Below are positions 6,278 through 7,974 of a stretch of 7,974 nucleotides of DNA, in pieces. The notes under the pieces were generated by a model that searched no databases, was not told the DNA's origin, and saw only the letters and a list, made by a program, of their open reading frames with translations. The position numbers and the translations under genes are program-made. Within the stretch, counting starts at the first letter, position 1; every line of letters begins with the position of its first letter. Source of the stretch: an uncultured Lachnospiraceae bacterium (lineage in GTDB: Bacteria > Bacillota > Clostridia > Lachnospirales > Lachnospiraceae). The DNA is taken from the NCBI GenBank assembly GCA_910577655.1, contig CAJTOW010000154.1:1-7974 (forward strand), written 5' to 3'.

Positions 6278-6392
6278 GGCATCTGCCTGTGAAAATCGCA
6301 GCGCGATGGGGCGGATGCCTTCCGACCACTACGTTTTCATACGGTCAGCGCAGCAAGTGCGCAGACCTGTCTGAACTGTTGCCACTGTTACA
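6278..6392. repeat. Right extension of repeat copy A, with further hairpins
   Basis: GGCATCTGCC (6278-6287) pairs with GGCGGATGCC (6310-6319) with one wobble, and encloses ATCGC-AGC-GCGAT (6295-6307). A second hairpin at 6343-6367 is the homologue of bases 1-25. The element probably ends near 6392, where the motif TGAACTGTT recurs (also near 6268). Copy B runs off the window end before its equivalent could be seen. This stretch and copy A fill the 300-bp gene-free gap between the CYTH gene leader and the tig promoter. Confidence 0.6.
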
Positions 6393-6442
6393 ATAATCCC
6401 GTAAATCCAGTGAAAATAGTGCTGGTAATTAGAAAAACATTG

Positions 6443-6451
6443 TGCTATAAT
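6443..6451 (+). promoter_or_regulatory. Extended -10 promoter of tig
   Basis: TGC followed by the perfect hexamer TATAAT (6446-6451) forms an extended -10 element. The -35 region is weak (CTGGTA at 6422-6427, 18 bp spacing, 3 of 6 matches), as is usual with extended -10 promoters. The start would be near 6458, giving a leader of about 58 bases. It lies outside the repeat. Confidence 0.7.
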
Positions 6452-6515
6452 GGTACATTGAAGTGTGGCGCCCTGCCGTGACGACCATACATAATATTTA
6501 GGAGGAACCCAGAAA

Positions 6516-7805
6516 ATGAGTTTACAAGTAGAAAAGTTAGAAAAGAACATGGCAAAACTAACCGTGGAAGTACCGGCAGAGCAGTTTGAGAAGGCTCTTA
6601 AAACTTCTTACAACAAGAATAAAAGCAAATTCAACGTTCCTGGTTTCCGCAGAGGAAAAGCACCGCAGGCGCTGATCGAGAAGATGTACGGCCCCGGTGT
6701 TCTGTATGAGGATGCAGTGGACGAGGTACTCAACGATACCTATGGTCCGGCAGTGGATGAGAGCGGGCTGGAGGTGGTTTCCAGACCGGAGATCAGCATC
6801 GAGAAAATCGAGAAGGGCCAGACCCTGGTCTATACAGCGCTGGTTGCAGTGAAACCGGAGGTGACTCTGGGTGAATATAAGGGCATTGAGGTGGAGCGCG
6901 CGAAGCCGGAGGTGACCGACGCAGACGTAGAGGCAGAGCTTAAGAGGGTTCAGGAGCAGAATTCCAGACTGGTCAGCGTGGAGGACCGCCCGGTACAGAA
7001 CGGTGACCAGACAGTGATCGATTTTGACGGCTATGTGGACGGAGAAGCCTTTGAGGGCGGCAAGGCAGAGGATTATCCCCTGACCATCGGTTCCCATTCC
7101 TTTATCGATACCTTCGAGGAGCAGCTGATCGGTAAGAATATCGGCGAGGAAGCGGAAGTGAATGTCACTTTCCCGGAGGAGTACCACGCCACAGAGCTTG
7201 CCGGCAAGCCGGCACTGTTCAAGGTCATCGTAAAGGAGATCAAGGAAAAGGAACTGCCGGAGCTGGATGACGAGTTCGCCGAGGAGGTTTCCGAGTTCTC
7301 CACACTGGAAGAGTACAAGGCTGACATCCGTGCCAAACTGGCAGATACCAAGCAGAAGCAGGCTACAACAGAGAACGAGAACAATGTCGTAAACAAGGTG
7401 GTTGCCAATGCTTCCATGGATATTCCGGGACCCATGATCGAGCAGCAGGTCCACAATATGCTCGAGGAGTATGCCCGCAGAATGCAGAGCCAGGGGCTGT
7501 CTTTTGAGCAGTATATGCAGTTCACCGGCACGACGATTGAGCAGATGTCAGAGCAGATGCGCCCCCAGGCCGAGAAGCGGATCCGCAACCGTCTGGTTCT
7601 GGAAGAGGTAGCCAGACAGGAAAACCTCCAGGTTTCTGATGAGGCTGTGGAGGAAGAGATGAAGAAGATGGCAGAGTCCTACAACATGGAGCTGGATCAG
7701 GTAAAGGAGCTCATGGGTGAGGAAGGCAGGAAACAGATGATGGAAGACCTGGCAGTGCAGGAGGCTGTGGATTTCCTGGTTGCCGAGGCCAGACTGACCG
7801 ATTGA
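6516..7805 (+). CDS. tig: Trigger factor, ribosome-associated chaperone and peptidyl-prolyl isomerase
   Basis: A 429-residue full-length trigger factor, which binds the ribosome exit tunnel and shields nascent chains. The N-terminal ribosome-binding domain (about 1-115) carries the signature GFRRGKAP at 43-50 for docking to ribosomal protein L23. The FKBP-type isomerase domain runs from about 155 to 243 (IDFDGYVDGEAFEGG at 168-182; IGSHSFIDTFEEQLIG at 191-206). The C-terminal helical substrate cradle (about 255-429) is highly charged and rich in Glu, Gln and Met. The start is fixed by AGGAGG at 6500-6505, 10 bases before the ATG. The gene has its own promoter. In many Firmicutes tig precedes clpP and clpX; if so here, they lie past the window end. 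It is flanked by two copies of the same repeat in direct orientation, which is unusual for a conserved chaperone gene. Confidence 0.97.
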   Translation: MSLQVEKLEKNMAKLTVEVPAEQFEKALKTSYNKNKSKFNVPGFRRGKAPQALIEKMYGPGVLYEDAVDEVLNDTYGPAVDESGLEVVSRPEISIEKIEKGQTLVYTALVAVKPEVTLGEYKGIEVERAKPEVTDADVEAELKRVQEQNSRLVSVEDRPVQNGDQTVIDFDGYVDGEAFEGGKAEDYPLTIGSHSFIDTFEEQLIGKNIGEEAEVNVTFPEEYHATELAGKPALFKVIVKEIKEKELPELDDEFAEEVSEFSTLEEYKADIRAKLADTKQKQATTENENNVVNKVVANASMDIPGPMIEQQVHNMLEEYARRMQSQGLSFEQYMQFTGTTIEQMSEQMRPQAEKRIRNRLVLEEVARQENLQVSDEAVEEEMKKMAESYNMELDQVKELMGEEGRKQMMEDLAVQEAVDFLVAEARLTD

Positions 7806-7819
7806 TTGTTTCATAAAAT

Positions 7820-7970
7820 GGTTGCTGTTTACGGGGGGCATCTTCTTGTCCGGCTACGCCAGACAAAAAGCACCGGGGTCTGCCCGATGTGGAAAACTGG
7901 ATAAAAACAGTCTTACAAGCGAGCTTGATGCCTATTTTTGTCCAGTTTTCCACGCCCCGTGAACTGTAAC
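7820..7970. repeat. Structured interspersed repeat, copy B (151 bp)
   Basis: The direct-orientation partner of 6127-6277, starting 15 bp after the tig stop. Its third hairpin is cleaner than in copy A: GGAAAACTGGA (7891-7901) pairs perfectly with TCCAGTTTTCC (7941-7951). Both copies end in TGAACTGT(T/A)AC. The window ends 4 bp later, so any right extension cannot be seen. No separate intrinsic terminator for tig is visible, so this element may serve as its 3' structure. Confidence 0.85.
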
Positions 7971-7974
7971 ATAA

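Noticed and set aside
6129..6329. Short minus-strand frame inside repeat copy A, with a similar frame at 7711-7953 in copy B
   Set aside because: The peptide similarity follows from the DNA repeat. The frames extend into unrelated flanks, and the structure, not the reading frame, seems conserved.
5395..6396. Plus-strand open frame of 333 codons across the palindrome, the CYTH gene and the repeat
   Set aside because: It runs antisense to a well-supported CYTH gene and through two non-coding repeats. Its composition is unlike a folded protein and it begins inside the palindrome.
6127..7970. CRISPR array
   Set aside because: Only two copies 1.5 kb apart, with a conserved gene between them, each 151 bp and internally folded; there is no short repeat-spacer pattern.

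Overview
The window looks like chromosomal DNA of a gut-type Clostridia, most likely Lachnospiraceae (Enterocloster/Hungatella-like). The grounds are strong AGGAGG ribosome sites, TATAAT promoters, lipoprotein sugar-binding proteins with Ala/Thr/Glu-rich linkers, and the interspersed structured repeats. The genus is an inference from familiarity with such sequences; no search was run.

Layout. Bases 1-25 are a small hairpin that recurs at 6343-6367. Bases 73-1089 encode a lipoprotein of the galactose/glucose-binding MglB family. After a 146-bp gap with a clear promoter, a candidate operator and a leader hairpin comes the mgl operon: mglB (1236-2384), mglA (start best placed at 2504, to 4018) and mglC (4031-5026). 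A small coiled-coil, single-span membrane protein (5093-5383) follows in the same direction. A 103-bp near-palindrome (5395-5497) separates it from a convergent CYTH-domain phosphatase-like gene on the minus strand (5509-5997). Bases 6115-6392 are gene-free and hold a composite structured repeat. The trigger factor gene tig (6516-7805) follows with its own extended -10 promoter, and a second copy of the 151-bp repeat core lies just after it (7820-7970).

How the genes work together. MglB captures hexose outside the membrane, MglC forms the channel and MglA supplies ATP hydrolysis (CUT2 type ABC importer). The upstream second binding protein keeps most galactose-binding residues but differs at specific positions and has less expression-adapted codons. 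It may be an alternative receptor for the same permease or the sensory partner of a signalling system outside the window. Inverted repeats in the mglB promoter, at the mRNA 5' end and between mglB and mglA suggest control of initiation and of the ratio of binding protein to transporter. CYTH and tig are unrelated housekeeping-type genes.

The least explained material is non-coding: the 103-bp palindrome, the two directly repeated 151-bp elements flanking tig, and a hairpin shared by two distant sites with a compensatory base change.
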